NCBI GenBank assembly: GCA_902729315.2
Contig: LR746274.1
Location: 682,001-746,000, forward strand
Reading direction: 5' to 3'
From: Spirodela intermedia
Lineage: Eukaryota > Streptophyta > Magnoliopsida > Alismatales > Araceae
DNA length: 64,000 nt
Shown piece after piece: positions 33,904-45,702 of the stretch (position 1 is the first letter of the stretch; every line of letters begins with the position of its first letter). Position numbers and translations under genes: made by a program. The notes below the pieces were generated by a model. That model worked only from the letters and a program-made list of their open reading frames with translations. It searched no databases and had not been told where the DNA came from.

Positions 33904-34806
33904 ACGAGCCCCGGCGACGAAAACCGCCGTCATCGAGCTCCCCTCTCCCCGCCGCCGCCGCCGCCGCCGACTGTGCTGCAGTTTTGTAGAGCCACTAAGG
34001 TTTATCGAAGTCGTGAGCAGTCTGTGTAATGTGTTGCGAGAGAGTGACTGCCTGCCCAGAAGCCTGCGAATCTGTACAGTGTGGCTGCCGTAATCTTGAA
34101 TAAAACTCCGGCCCTCCGGCGGCGGCGCCGCTACCACATTTGTGTCTCAGGCAGGTGAGGAGATTCCCCCGCCTCCCAAGTTAACGTTAATACCATGCCC
34201 TCCCCTCTAAACCCTTTGCCCTCACTCCACTCCATACCCCCTCCTCATCCCAGGGAAGAGCTCTTTCTCTCTCTCTCCCTCCCTCTCTCCGTTTTCTTTG
34301 GGCGGGGGAGAAGGGAAGGAATACGAGGGTCCTTCCATCGCGAGAAGAACTTGGAAGCGTGAGAATTATGACGGCGTGTGATCATACCATTGGATTCTGT
34401 GAGGGCATCCCTCAGATTATTCCACGTATCACGCCGTCAATGATATTCTGGAACCTGCTTTTTTTAAATTATAAATATTTATGAAAAACAGAAAAATGGG
34501 CACCGTTTTAGCATTAATAAAATAAAATATATTTTCACTTTGTTAATTAGGTAATTATTTTTTCTTATTAATCCTATTTTTGTAAAAGGGAACCTTTGTT
34601 CTTTAAAATTATTCTATTAATGGTGATATAATTCACTTTTTTGACTTCCTGGGTGGGGGCTGACAATAAAGTGCTCCAACGCGGCCAATGTGGTGGGCCC
34701 TAGGCAGTGCTGCTACGAAGCGAGACAGACGACTCCCCTGCGTCATTTGTGCGCCAAGGGAGATAGATGTTCGTTGAAACCGCAGTGGGGCCCACAGGAA
34801 AAAGCG
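33904..34806. other. CSI3 3' UTR and spacer
   Basis: A GCC triplet run (33953-33970) follows the stop codon; AATAAA at 34099-34104 is the probable polyadenylation signal. The rest is spacer with an AT-rich block at 34450-34640. No gene was seen. Confidence 0.5.
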
Positions 34807-34814
34807 CTATAAAC
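34807..34814 (+). promoter_or_regulatory. Putative TATA box of the aspartic protease gene
   Basis: CTATAAAC lies about 155 bases before the chosen ATG (34968). It lies downstream of the in-frame ATG at 34767, which argues against using that earlier start. Confidence 0.55.
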
Positions 34815-34967
34815 TCCTCGGAGCATCCATCGTCCCCGCTCTTAACCGCATTTCCCCTCCCAGAACTCCTCGCTCTCTCCTCTTCCACCTTCCCCCCGCC
34901 CTTCCTCCGGTTCTTGCTGTTCTTCATCAGAGAGCTTCCAGGCCGCCACCGATTGGAGAGGAACGAG

Positions 34968-37285
34968 ATGAGGAAGGTTGGGGAAGAAGGTACGGGGCAG
35001 GCCATGTCAATGGTCTTTCTGGCTCTGTGCCTCTCATCCGCGTCCACGTTCGCCTCTGCCGACCAGAACAGGAGAAGGCCGCAGCCATCCCCGCCGCACG
35101 AGGCGGCCAAAGACAGGTTCCCGTCGTCCGTCAGCATTGGTAGGACTTCCTCCGCCGTCTTCCCCCTCTACGGGAATGTCTACCCCAACGGGTGAGGATC
35201 CTGAGGTCTTGTCTCTGTTCTTGTTCTGGACCTCTCCATATTCCTCGGACGCTGTACCGCTGGCGTCATCTTGTTTGTTCTTGGATCCGTTAACAAACCA
35301 AGGGTGGTTGATTCTTTGCTTCTGGATTCTTGGATTCTTCTACCGCTGGTGGTTGAAGGCTGTACTTCGCATCGCTGCGCATCGGGGATCCGCCGAGACC
35401 GTATTTTCTGGATGTGGACACCGGCAGCGACCTAACCTGGGTTCAATGCGACGCACCCTGCGTCAGCTGCTCCAAGGCAAGCCAATAAATGATTTCTTGC
35501 GATCTCATTTATCTCAAGAAACGCTTATCCATCTCTCAGTTCTCCTGCCACAAGGGAGCTTCTCTACGGTCTTGTGATAATCACAATATGGGATATGCGT
35601 CCCTCCATATTTTTTTTCCACGGTTCGTTGAACTAGTAAAAGCCGAATGTCCTCTTGGATGGTTGCGGCAGGGACCTCACCCACTGTACAAGCCGGAGAA
35701 GGACAAGCTAGTGCCCTGCGTGCATCCTATCTGCGACTCCCTCCAGGCCGTCGCCTCCACCCCCTCCCATACCGGGGAAGCACAGAGGCCCCACTGCGAC
35801 TCTCCCAACGACCAATGCGACTACGAGGTGGAGTATGCGGACCAAGGTTCCTCCCGCGGCGTCCTCATCAGCGACACCTTCTCCATGCACTTTGTCAACG
35901 GCTCCCTCCTCCGCCCTCGCCTCGCCTTCGGGTACAGAAGCTTCTCTACTCGTCTTCCCTCGGATTTCGTTCACATTCCTTCTTGCTAATCAGTCGAATT
36001 TCTCCTCCGGAACAGTTGTGGTTACGACCAGCAGCTGTACGGCAATGACGCGCCGTCGCCGACGGACGGCGTCCTTGGGCTCGGCCTCGGCAAGTCCAGC
36101 ATCATGTCGCAGCTGCGAGAGCACGGCCTGACACGTAACGTGATGGGTCACTGCCTTGGTAGGAGAGGTGGCGGGTTCCTCTTCTTCGGTGACGACCTCG
36201 TCCCCACCTCCGGCGTCTCATGGACCCCAATGTCCGGCCGCGGGTTACGGTTAGCAATCTCGTCCCTCTGTCTGATTCTTAAACTGGTCAACCCCCCACT
36301 GACAGTTCTTGTTCGCTCTGTCGCCAGCAAGTACTATTCGCCGGGTCCTGCGAATCTCTTCTTAGGCCGGCAACTCCTCGGCAAGAACTTCGAGGTGATC
36401 TTCGATAGCGGGAGCTCCTACACATACTTCTCGTCTCGTCCCTACGAGATCTTCCTTACCTTGGTGAGCAATGACGAAAGAATTTTCCCCCTAAATATGT
36501 TTTGAACGCTGGAGACAGCTGAAGGTTTAACGCTGCTGCGTCTGCACAGATGATGAGGGATCTCTCCGGGAAGCAGCTGAAGGTGGCCTCCGACGATCGC
36601 ACCCTCCCGCTGTGCTGGAGAGGTGCGAAGCCATTCAAGTCCATCGGGGAAGCGAGGAAGTACTTTAAGCCCTTGACAATGGCTTTCTCTCAGGGGAAAC
36701 GGGCTCTGCTGGCCATTCCCCCTGAAAACTACCTAATCCTCACAGCTGAGCTCTGATTATCCTCTTCCTTCTCTCCGCCCTGATTTGAACAAGAAAGAAG
36801 GCCAGCCATAACGGGTAATCTCTGTGTGCATTTCCTCCTACCAGAAACACGGCAGCCTCTGCCTGGGCGTCCTCAACGGCACCGAAGTTGGACTCAAAGA
36901 TCTCAACATCATCGGAGGTGACGATCCCCATCCATCCTCCTCTTCTATTGAAAAAGAAACGTTTTTTATTTTTTTTTCTCTGACGGGCGGATTCTTCCCT
37001 TCCTCCCCCGCCTCCTCTCTTCCTGCAGACATTTCCGTGCAGGACGTGATGGTGGTGTACGACAACGAGAAGGAGCAGATCGGATGGGCCCGGGCAAATT
37101 GCGAGAGGTTCCCCAGGTCTGCCGGCTCCTCCGCCCTCCCCTCTCCCCCTCCGGGCTTCCCCGTTCCCGAGCATCTACCGAGCCTTCGACCTTCCTTCCA
37201 TGCTGCCTCCGGCTCAGAGGAGATGGTGGCGCGGGGGGTTTCTGCCGGGCACCCCCACCACCATCACCATCCCGGCGGGCTCTAG
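34968..37285 (+). CDS. Nucellin-like aspartic protease (A1 family), 8 exons
   Basis: Exons: 34968-35191, 35359-35476, 35672-35931, 36016-36249, 36328-36463, 36550-36744, 36845-36917, 37029-37285; 498 aa. A signal peptide (SMVFLALCLSSASTFASA) precedes a short pro-region. Catalytic motifs are D95TGS (DVDTGSDLTWVQCDAPC) and D305SG (IFDSGSSYTYFSSRPY). The cysteine-rich nepenthesin-type insert is present (CDSPNDQCDYEVEYADQGSS). The tail is Pro/His-rich (GHPHHHHHPGG). Two introns need GC donors: AAG|GCAAGC after residue 114 and ACA|GCTGAG after YLILT; the second yields the expected NYLILTKHGSLCLG join. No GT donor is available there before an in-frame TGA. Secreted or endomembrane proteolysis is inferred; nucellin itself is linked to nucellus cell death. 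Its position directly downstream of CSI3 matches Arabidopsis, where CSI and nucellin-like genes are neighbours. Confidence 0.88.
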
Positions 37286-37559
37286 TCCTCTGAAGGGGAG
37301 TGAGAGCGGCCGTGAAATACTAGGAGCAACAGAATAAACAGACCGAACGAATGTAAAGGGAGACGAAGAAGAAGAAAAGGAAGTGTGTGGGTGGGGTGGG
37401 GGTATGTGTGTTGTTGCAATCGCACGTACGGATATATACAATCAGTGTACACACACGCACGCACGCACGGATGGTCCTCGATTGCGTTCGGTGAACAAGG
37501 ATAACATTTGCCTCCTTGATTGTACCCTGAGTCGTCACTGTCCTTCTTAATTGACTCCC
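37286..37559. other. Convergent 3' spacer
   Basis: Short region between convergent stops, containing GT/CA and ACGC repeats (37381-37470). An AATAAA at 37331-37336 can serve the protease transcript. Confidence 0.5.
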
Positions 37560-40500
37560 TCAACAGGAGTCGTTGTCTCCTTCGCCAGACTCTTGGCAGT
37601 AGTAGTACACCTAAAATAAGACTGCTGTGTGATTCACCAGAGAACAGAGAGACGGGGAGAGAGAGAGAGATATATATATATACCTTGACATCCCTGCTGG
37701 AGCCGCCTACGAAAAGCCTTCCTCGCCAGTGCAGTATGGAAGTGACGACGGAATCGGAAGGAATCGACCCAACGGGTCTCAACTCCGCCTCAAACCCATC
37801 ATTCTCCGAGAGTTCCTACGACACAAGAAGAAGAAGAGACTTGAGGAGCAGCAGAGGAACTCCACCTGTTACTTAAAGTGTCAACCCGTCAAGACGATCA
37901 GCAGAAGGGATGACACGAACCTGCACCTGGACGGTCCTGTCCCATCCTCCGGCGAAGACCCATCTCCCGTCCACGTCCACAGAGAAGATGGCCCCATCCA
38001 GGACCTGCGCCGACTTCAGGAGACGCCCGTCCCTCCACACCTGAGCCCATTTGGAGCGAGCCACGCCACCCATCATATTCGGCTGTTAAAAGGAATGGCA
38101 GAGACGTATCAGACGTACCTTGATGGCTCCGGTGTCGTAGGAAGCGGCGAGGAGACGGCCGGCGACAGAGACGGAGAGGGAGAGGACGGAGGTCCCCTTG
38201 GGCAATCCGCCGTCCTCGAGCACCGCCAGCGGTGTATGGTCGTGGAGCCACCAGAGGCGGATGGTTCCGTCCCAGCTCCCGCTGAAGAGGATCCCCTCGG
38301 AGGCCGCCAAGCAGGAGACCGCTGACTTGTGCCCCGTCAACGTGCAGGCCAGAGAAAAATCCTAGGGATAGATAGATAGATAGATAGTTAGTCGGTGGAA
38401 GAAGAATTGCTTCTCTTCTCAACAGAAAAAATGGAGGAGACGTTCTTTCTTCTCCTGGTGAAGAACCCAAAAATCTCAATAGCAAAGGAGGAGCAGATGG
38501 CAAGAAGGTGCCGATTCTAACCTGCAAGGACCAGGCCTTAATGGATCTGTCCCCGCCGCCGCTGTACAGAAACTGGGACTCCGACGCAGCCAGAGAGTGA
38601 ACGCCGCTGTAACGCCAGTCATTGTGGTGGTGCCATCTCCTCATAGGCTCTTCTTCTTCAGTGTCGGAGATGGAGACGTCCCAGGCACAAAGGCCCCCTC
38701 CGCTGTCGCCAGCTATGCACATCGGTTTCCCGGCGGGATTCACAGCAACCACGGCCATGAGTTTGTGCTCTGGGCCCCTCAGGGTTCGGACTAGGGAAAA
38801 ATCCTGCATCCGGTAAGACTATTAGTCTGAAAAAAATACCGCCGTCGCCGCCATGAAAGATGGGAATAATCAATCAGATGCTGGAGCTGCCTAGTCGAAG
38901 AAATTGCGACTTGTGTTTATTTCTAGTTTCTCCTTTTTTATGAACTTTGGTGCCAACTCAGGAAGACTTGTACTTATTAATCATGTAGAAAATGCCAGGG
39001 AATGGGCTCGAATTGGTTGAAAAAAAGGAGATAATGTCAAATATTATCGCATGCTCCACGGTTTCTTTTTTTCTTTGTGATCTATCATCATTTCTCAATA
39101 ATCGTTGGTTTTTTTCTTCTACTCCACTCTATAATTTTCGTCAACATCCATCAGATGGGTTACTCCTGCTTTCCATGAAAGCTATGAAGGGAAGCAAGTA
39201 ATGCGGCCAAGATGTGGTCTTTGGAAGAACTACAGTCCGAATGAAACCTGGTTTGTGAGCTACTTGTTCTCCAAACAAAAATAAAATAAAATTCAACGAT
39301 AGTTCGGCCAAACTCTTTATTTATGAACAGCATGGCTCTCTGTAAGGTCAACCGGTGTTGCAAAAATGCAACTTAAACTTCAATAGAATGTGTGGGTGAA
39401 AAAAAAGAAGAAAAGTTTTCAAATAAATAAAGGGCAATTAATCAACGGATAAATCGTGAAAAAATGCAAAGGATTACGAGAATTTACCTGCAGGGACCAT
39501 ACATGGACCGTTTTGTCAAAGGAGCAGCTAAAAAGAAAACCACCTACAATAGTGAGGGTTTTTCTAAAGTTAAAATGGACCAAAATCTGAAGAGAATTCG
39601 ATGATAATATGTGCATTAGTCGACGATAAGAATAAGCCAGCGCATTTGATGGGAGTTCCATCACCCCAGGATCACTCATCAGTAGAGCTGTATCATACGC
39701 TAATTCTTCCAGAGTTAGTGAGGAGGCTTTTCCCGGATGGTCGAATGAACCTATATCATGCTAATTTTTTATTTAAAAAGATTGAAAATAGAATGCCCAA
39801 TCGCATAGGGAAAATGCCGAATGCTCCAAATGGAGACACGGGGGATAAATGCTGGAAAGAATTTCACAAATATGAGGTCCCAGTGTTCACACTTTAGGAG
39901 ATTCTGTCCATGGCAACCGAGTGCCACGAAAATTTCTACACTGCTTTCTTAACTTAGAATTCTTATCGCTAGCATGCTATATAACAATGGATAAAAGATT
40001 GAACATATAATCTTCGCGTGCAAAGTATATATATTGAAAGAAGTCTTGCAAGGGTGGGTGAAAATAGTCAAAGCAAGGATTAAATTTGATCAGTCAGGTG
40101 GAAAAGGAGAGGGAAGACAAGCAGAAAGACTGCAAAACCAGAGATATCTCATGAAGCTTAGTAGAGTGGGTACCTCCTTCGGCCAACCCAGTGATACAAT
40201 CCTTGTGACCGCTTAGAGAAACAGATTGCAAACCCGCACCATGAAAACGCTTGTCTAACAGTCGATCAGTTTCATCCTGCTGGGAATGCTCAACATCCTG
40301 TCCGCAACTGGTCTCCAGGGGCAAACCAGAGAGATCATCTACTGTCATCTTAGCCCCCTTCAAGATTTTTCTCTCCTTCACACACGGGTGATCTCCAGAT
40401 TTAGGCACGCGGCACAGATCTCCAAGAACCAAGCAGCACAAAAGGTCCTTGGCAGCCAGGGTCTCTGAACCAGCAGGAACAGTGTAGATAGATCTGATGG

Positions 40501-41863
40501 ACAGACTCATAAGACATCTCCACATGTCTTCTACTCCAGGACGATTCTTTGGGTCATGGTTCAAACAGGATTCGAGAATAGGCAGCAGGCTCTCAAATCT
40601 TGTTCCCTGCAATGAACTTTTTAACTTGGAGGTCAGCTTCTTCAGCCAGATATCATACAAATCGTAGTTCAATTCAACAGAATCATTCACGGTAAAATCA
40701 TCCCACAACGTGCAGTGTTGCCCCTCTCCTACAATAAGCATAATCAGAATGCAAGCCAACGACCAAACATCTGATCCATAAGCCACCCCACTACCGCAAC
40801 TCGGGTCAGGTTTATTCAAAAGTAGCTCTTTGCGAAGCTCTGGACTGACAAAACACTGGTTGCTGCTACTCGTGGCTTCAGCCACATCCATCCTCACTCT
40901 CCTACACGCTAGCAAAACCTCGTTCATATCTAAGGAGCAGTGCCCATACGAATCAAAACGGAAGCAGGACGGTGTTAAGCACCCACAGGCTATACCTTGT
41001 GAGTGCAAGCCGACCATCGCCTCACAAAACTCCATGCTGACTTTCGCAAACCCAAACACGTCGTCGGGATTAACTAGCCCCATCTCCTCGTTGCCATCCG
41101 GCGCGCGGGAAAGACCAAATTGGAACGCTTCACCTACCAAGAACAGTGGTGAATTCTCCTCCGAGCTCATCCACAACCCTAAAACTCTACAAAGACCATG
41201 CCTTTGTCTGGAAGGGGCCGCCACGATCAGATGTAACTCCGCCCTCTCCTTCTCGGTTAGCTTACTCAAAGCTTCCATGACTCTAGCCGTGCTACTCAAT
41301 TTGAACTGCCCCGATCCAGCTTCCGCTGAAAGGGAAGGATACGAGGAAAAATAAGCACCAACAGCCAGAAGACGGACGGTTTGGTTTTCCCGGAAGCGCC
41401 GACTACGACCGCAAGTATAATCTCTCGTCAGCGTCCCAGACACCGCATCTGTCCCGGAATCAAACGGTGCCGTGATGGATATAGCATCAGCTGGAACGAT
41501 CAAGTCCTTCCAGGAGGCGAAAAACTGATCATCCCAAGGAAGCGGCAAGAATTCCGCATCCTTCATCTCTCGTGGCCGAGAATGGACCTGGCGGGAGGAA
41601 GGCGAGGAGGAGCAGAGGCGGAGCAGGTCGATGTTCTTGGGGAGAGCGCTGGGACCCTGGCCGCTGGGGAAGGGGACCACCTGGTTGCAGGCGGGGCAGC
41701 GGATGGTGTCGGGGAAGGACCGGGCCATGGACGAAGAAGACAGCAGCCCGATGCAGGGGGAGCAAACGGAGTGGCCACAGGAAAGCACGCGAGGAATCGC
41801 CTCCTCCCCGTCGTAGACTTGGAGGCAAACCGGGCACTCTGGCATCTCCATGGCGCTCTCCAT
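37560..41863 (-). CDS. RING - pseudokinase - WD40 protein
   Basis: Exons (minus): 41863-40174, 39543-39488, 38803-38522, 38361-38119, 38082-37921, 37815-37684, 37610-37560; 871 aa, all phase-consistent. The RING is C3HC4: Cys10, Cys13, Cys29, His31, Cys34, Cys37, Cys56, Cys59. Residues ~130-470 resemble a protein kinase (GLHSQGIACGCLTPSCFRFD, CFVSPELRKELLL, YGSDVWSLACILIMLIVGEG), but the HRD and DFG triads and the Gly loop are missing, so it is probably a pseudokinase. Residues ~550-871 hold about seven WD40 blades (SGHKDCITGL...FDKTVHVWSLQ; TGHKSAVSCL...GSWDGTIRLWWL; AGGWDRTVQVQ). I expect an E3 ubiquitin ligase with a substrate-binding propeller. Each later exon is roughly one or two blades. 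From memory the Arabidopsis counterpart is At1g21651. The substrate is unknown. Confidence 0.88.
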
Positions 41864-42574
41864 TGTCCTTCCCCTCCACCCCCTCTTTCCGCCGCGAAGA
41901 AGGAGACCTCCTCAGGAAGGGAACTGCCTTTTAAATTTCTAGGAATCTTCTCTCCTTAAGCGTCTCAGCGTTCGTTAGGACCGCATGATCTCCGCCACGT
42001 GGACTTAAGTAATATCGTAATTATTTTTTAATTGATCACACTTAATAAGGCAATTGCAGGGGACCGCACGATCTCCCGCCACGTGGACCTCAATTAACAC
42101 CTTTCTTAATCCTTTAATTGACCCGTTAATCAAGAGCCGGGCCGGCCCGGGGACGGAAGTTCCAAATTTTCGGTTAGGAATGCTTAGAAATTAGTTGGTA
42201 TCAATGGGCTGGGGCCCAGTCTGATTCCTGCTTCACGGCCCGGCTTGACCTGGAAGATCGAGATGTGCGCGTGGAAAACTTTGAAATTAGCAAGTGAAGA
42301 CGGGCCGGGCTTGGAACGTTCAGATTTCATTTATGGAAGCCAAGACCGGCCTTTTCAGGGGGTCCGGGCTGGGGGCCCATTTTGGGCCACCTTCGCTCTT
42401 CTAGTGGCCTGGGGTGGGCCTGACAAGGAACGGGCCCGGCCCGGACCGGGCACTAAGACAGAAACACTCTCCATACGTCACCACCTAATTGGTAAAACCT
42501 CAGCTCAAATGAATCCCGTAGAGATACGTGGCAAACAGCACGCTGCCCATCAGCATCCTAAGCCGTATCTCGTC
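41864..42574. promoter_or_regulatory. Upstream region of the RING-WD40 gene with dense GGGCC/GGCCC motifs
   Basis: At 42130-42460 there are more than ten GGGCC or GGCCC words, many fused (GGGCCGGCCCGGGG, CGGGCCCGGCCCGG). Two copies of a CGCACGATCTCC(C)GCCACGTGGAC-like phrase occur at 41983-42003 and 42065-42087, each with a CACGTG core. Together they form a strong promoter-like cluster for the minus-strand gene. No gene lies inside. Confidence 0.5.
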
Positions 42575-45378
42575 TTAGAACCAGTTGGAGACGCTGAAGT
42601 CCCGGAGCTTTCGGAGATGCTTCTCCATGTCCTTCCTTGTCTCGACCCACTCCTCTCTCTCTATTACTGTGGTCGGATCATCCCTCTTGATCTGAAGAAA
42701 TATCCAAGACGAATCAGCAAACCCACGGTGAGAGCCCCCAAAGAGAGAGAGAGAGAGAGAGAGAGTAAAATAGGTAAGAAAGAAAGGCACCTTATCAATT
42801 ATTTTGAAGGATGTTCCTCCATCGCGTATAATTAACAGGTCATTCCTCCTCTCTCTATCTCTTCCTTCGGGAATTGTCACCTGTTGAATAAAGAAGGGTT
42901 GTTGAAAATAAATTATATATATATATATATATTTATCATTGCGCTATATCTTATTTTTTCCAGCCATTCATCCTTGCTCGGATCCTTCAAACCTCACCGA
43001 ACTTAACTGATAACGCTATCAATTAAAATAAGATATCGAGAGATGATATTAAATCTTACCAAAACCTTGGCCCGGGTAATTGACTTCGTCTTTGAGTCTA
43101 TCACATAAATTTCTTCAAAATCCAAGACAAAATCTGGGTCATCGAACCTCCTATTTCTGTAGTGCTTTGTTAGGAACACCTATGATAGAGACAAATAATG
43201 AATCGAAAAAATCGGTGATGCAAGAAACAGTCGATGAGATCCATTTAACACGAAATCCTCCCCCAAGACAATGAATGGAAGTGATATAATATAATGGGTA
43301 GAAACTAATACTAAGAAATGAAGCTTCCATAACGGGCTATACGTTAGATCTCATAAATAAGGAATAATAGAAAATTCGCAAGGAAATTACCCAACAACCA
43401 TGAATCCCATTGAAGATGGCACCGGCAGTAGATATGCTGTTCTATGTATTATCTATTATCAGCATGATCTACACAATGTTGGTGTAATATGAAACAAGTG
43501 TACAGGGTTTTTCTAATCGCTGGTAGGCTACGTGTATGTACATCCATCCGTTTCTTAATAAATAAGTGGACTTACTCACTTCTTTTTAAATACAACATTG
43601 ACAAGCGAATCACGAGCATCAGAAATATTAGAGAAATAATTGCAACAGTAAATATTCCGCTCCAATGGAGTGCTCCTGTTTAGTAATGTGAAGAACGAAA
43701 TGGATGGTGCCCAAATTAGTAACCCACATCCATATCTCTACATTCAAAAAGCATTTCGGGATAAATGTCAATTCAACGCATGCTTTTGGTTGACTTGGAG
43801 CCTAAAGATTATCTGACACACTAGCATCGATCACCCTTCTGAGAACAGCCTGATGTATCAACGAGTGTTGTTGTGATTTAATGGCATATATCAAAACCCA
43901 GGTCATCACCATATTGATTGTGAAAAAAAGAAGCTCCACGTTCTTTACTCTGATTTGAACCCGTCTCCTGGACTAGGAAGGACAGTTTGTTCAAACGTGA
44001 CATAAAAGGAAGTCGTGACTGAGTTGGATACCACCCTAAACAAGATCAGTGACTCTAACATATTTTCACAAAAACCTCTGCATTTTCTTTGCTCTTCCTC
44101 TGTTTGTATGGGGAGTTGAAGGGAAGGGGGTGCTTTCTTTCATACACAGATTCATCTTAATGTGGCGTTAATTGTGTGATGATAAGAAGAGGAAAAACTA
44201 AGACGATCTGAGAAGACAGGCAGCCATCTTCAATGAAAATTATACTCTGTCAAACGAATATTGTCTTCAAATCAACTGGAAAGGAATCAGGCAGACGTTG
44301 AATTGAATAAACAGATTCCTGTAGCCGGAAAATGCACGAAATTACACTAATTACCTTTAGGATCTCACGTTCAGTTTTATATAATGGATCTCGAGGAGCG
44401 TCAATGGGTGGCTCTGTGACATTGTAGCATCCAAAGTCACTCTTCGCGCAGCGAATATACTGAATAAAGGAAGAAGAGTGAACAGCATAAGGGGACAATA
44501 ACTAAAAATCCTTGGTATGATAGCTCATTCCTTCTTTTGTGCATTTTTTTTTCCAGGGTACTACGGAGAAGAATCCGTAAAATTAATAATCCACAGAGCT
44601 TAAGATAAGTCTCCAATGTAGAGAAACAAACAAACATACTAAGAAGAATCCGTAAAAAAAAAATATAACTAGACATTATAAATTAGCCTTACCTTTTGAG
44701 GCATCGGAGACAAAACCTTCGGAATTGCATAGACATCTGTGTCAGGAGGCGTGACGTACATCTGAATGTGAGAGTGTCGCTTAAGGACCCGCAGTAATAC
44801 ATCGAGGAACACGAAGAGAGTGAAAAACAGTCAAACTTAACACTACCGACCTCCCTGAAGTCATACACGTTGTTGTCCGGATCGGGCGGTTTCCTGATGA
44901 AAAAATCACAGTGGAGGAGACAGATCTTGTGGAACTCGTCCTCGTTGATCCGGTAGTCAACAACCGTCTCCGAGTCCCAACCCCGCGTTGACACGAAGTT
45001 CTTACTCTGCACAATCTCGATGTCGTCACTGGCCCCCGAGCCCGAGGAGGCCACGGCGGTGCCGAGAAGTCGGTCGTACTCCACGTCGTAGTCCTTCTTG
45101 TTGTCGATCTCCTCTACCTCCTCCTCCTCGTCCATGTCGTACCCGTCCGGATCCCCCGCGTCCCCATCGCCCTCGTCCGAGCGCACCTTGAAGTCGTTCC
45201 GCCTCCATCTGCCGCCATGGCGGATGAGAGGACAGGGTGGAGCCACAGTACCGGATGACGGGCAGATCCGGTTCCCTCCGACGAGCGCCAGCTTCGGCGA
45301 CGACTTGACGGCGCAGAGAGCAGGAAGGCGGCATGGATAAGGAAGAGTCGACGGCGATAACAGGGGAGTCGTCCCCAT
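42575..45378 (-). CDS. PTAC6: pTAC6/PAP8, plastid RNA polymerase-associated protein
   Basis: Exons (minus): 45378-44851, 44761-44693, 44459-44355, 43179-43060, 42880-42791, 42691-42575; 342 aa (Arabidopsis ~328). A Ser/Pro/Arg transit peptide (MGTTPLLSPSTLPYPCRLPA) leads into an acidic stretch (DMDEEEEVEEIDNKKDYDVE). The conserved core follows: NFVSTRGWDSETVVDYRINE, FFIRKPPDPDNNVYDFRE, MYVTPPDTDVYAIPKVLSPM, YIRCAKSDFGCYNVTEPPID, VFLTKHYRNRRFDDP, ending MEKHLRKLRDFSVSNWF. PAP8 is one of the PEP-associated proteins required for plastid-encoded RNA polymerase activity and chloroplast development, and is reported in both plastids and nucleus. It is divergent from the TopBP1-like gene, sharing a 324-bp promoter with two G-boxes. 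The family call relies on my memory of the Arabidopsis sequence and is strong over the whole core. Confidence 0.88.
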
Positions 45379-45702
45379 GCTCCCGCCACAGTCACCGCCG
45401 CTGCTTCCTCTGCTGTGCTTATCCAGGAGAGGACGAAGTCCTCTGAGATATTTGAAGTCGGAAAGGTTTTAAGCAGGGGTTTCGAGCGCACGTGTGAACT
45501 CGCACGTGCCAGAGCCAGATAGCCTGTTAGAGATTTATAAAAATTCTAAAAACAGAATTTTGGCATCGCAGATGAAGACAGGGAAGAGAGGAGAGAGACA
45601 GAGAGGGGTCTTGAAAACGGGCCTCCTCGGAGTGAAGGGCGGGAAACAGGGGGAAATCTCTGGTCGGAAGACGCAGGGGGGGAGCCCGGCGAGGCCGAGG
45701 GA
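45379..45702. promoter_or_regulatory. Bidirectional promoter pTAC6 / TopBP1-like with two G-boxes
   Basis: Only 324 bp separate the two ATGs. Two CACGTG cores lie 14 bp apart at 45489-45494 and 45503-45508 (GCGCACGTGTG and CGCACGTGCC). G-boxes of this kind are bound by PIF and HY5 factors, which fits light control of pTAC6. Whether the BRCT gene responds as well is open. Confidence 0.6.

Noticed and set aside
32824-34137. 437-codon antisense frame across the CSI3 3' end
   Set aside because: It crosses three real CSI3 introns and the 3' UTR with no family resemblance; GC-rich antisense openness explains it.
34767-34967. Upstream in-frame ATG of the aspartic protease
   Set aside because: It lies before the likely TATA box, and the later ATG is followed directly by a good signal peptide.
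39601-39897. 98-codon plus-strand frame inside the first intron of the RING-WD40 gene
   Set aside because: It has no recognised domain, no promoter or splice context, and the opposite strand carries a clear WD40 exon next to it. A transposon fragment is possible but unsupported.
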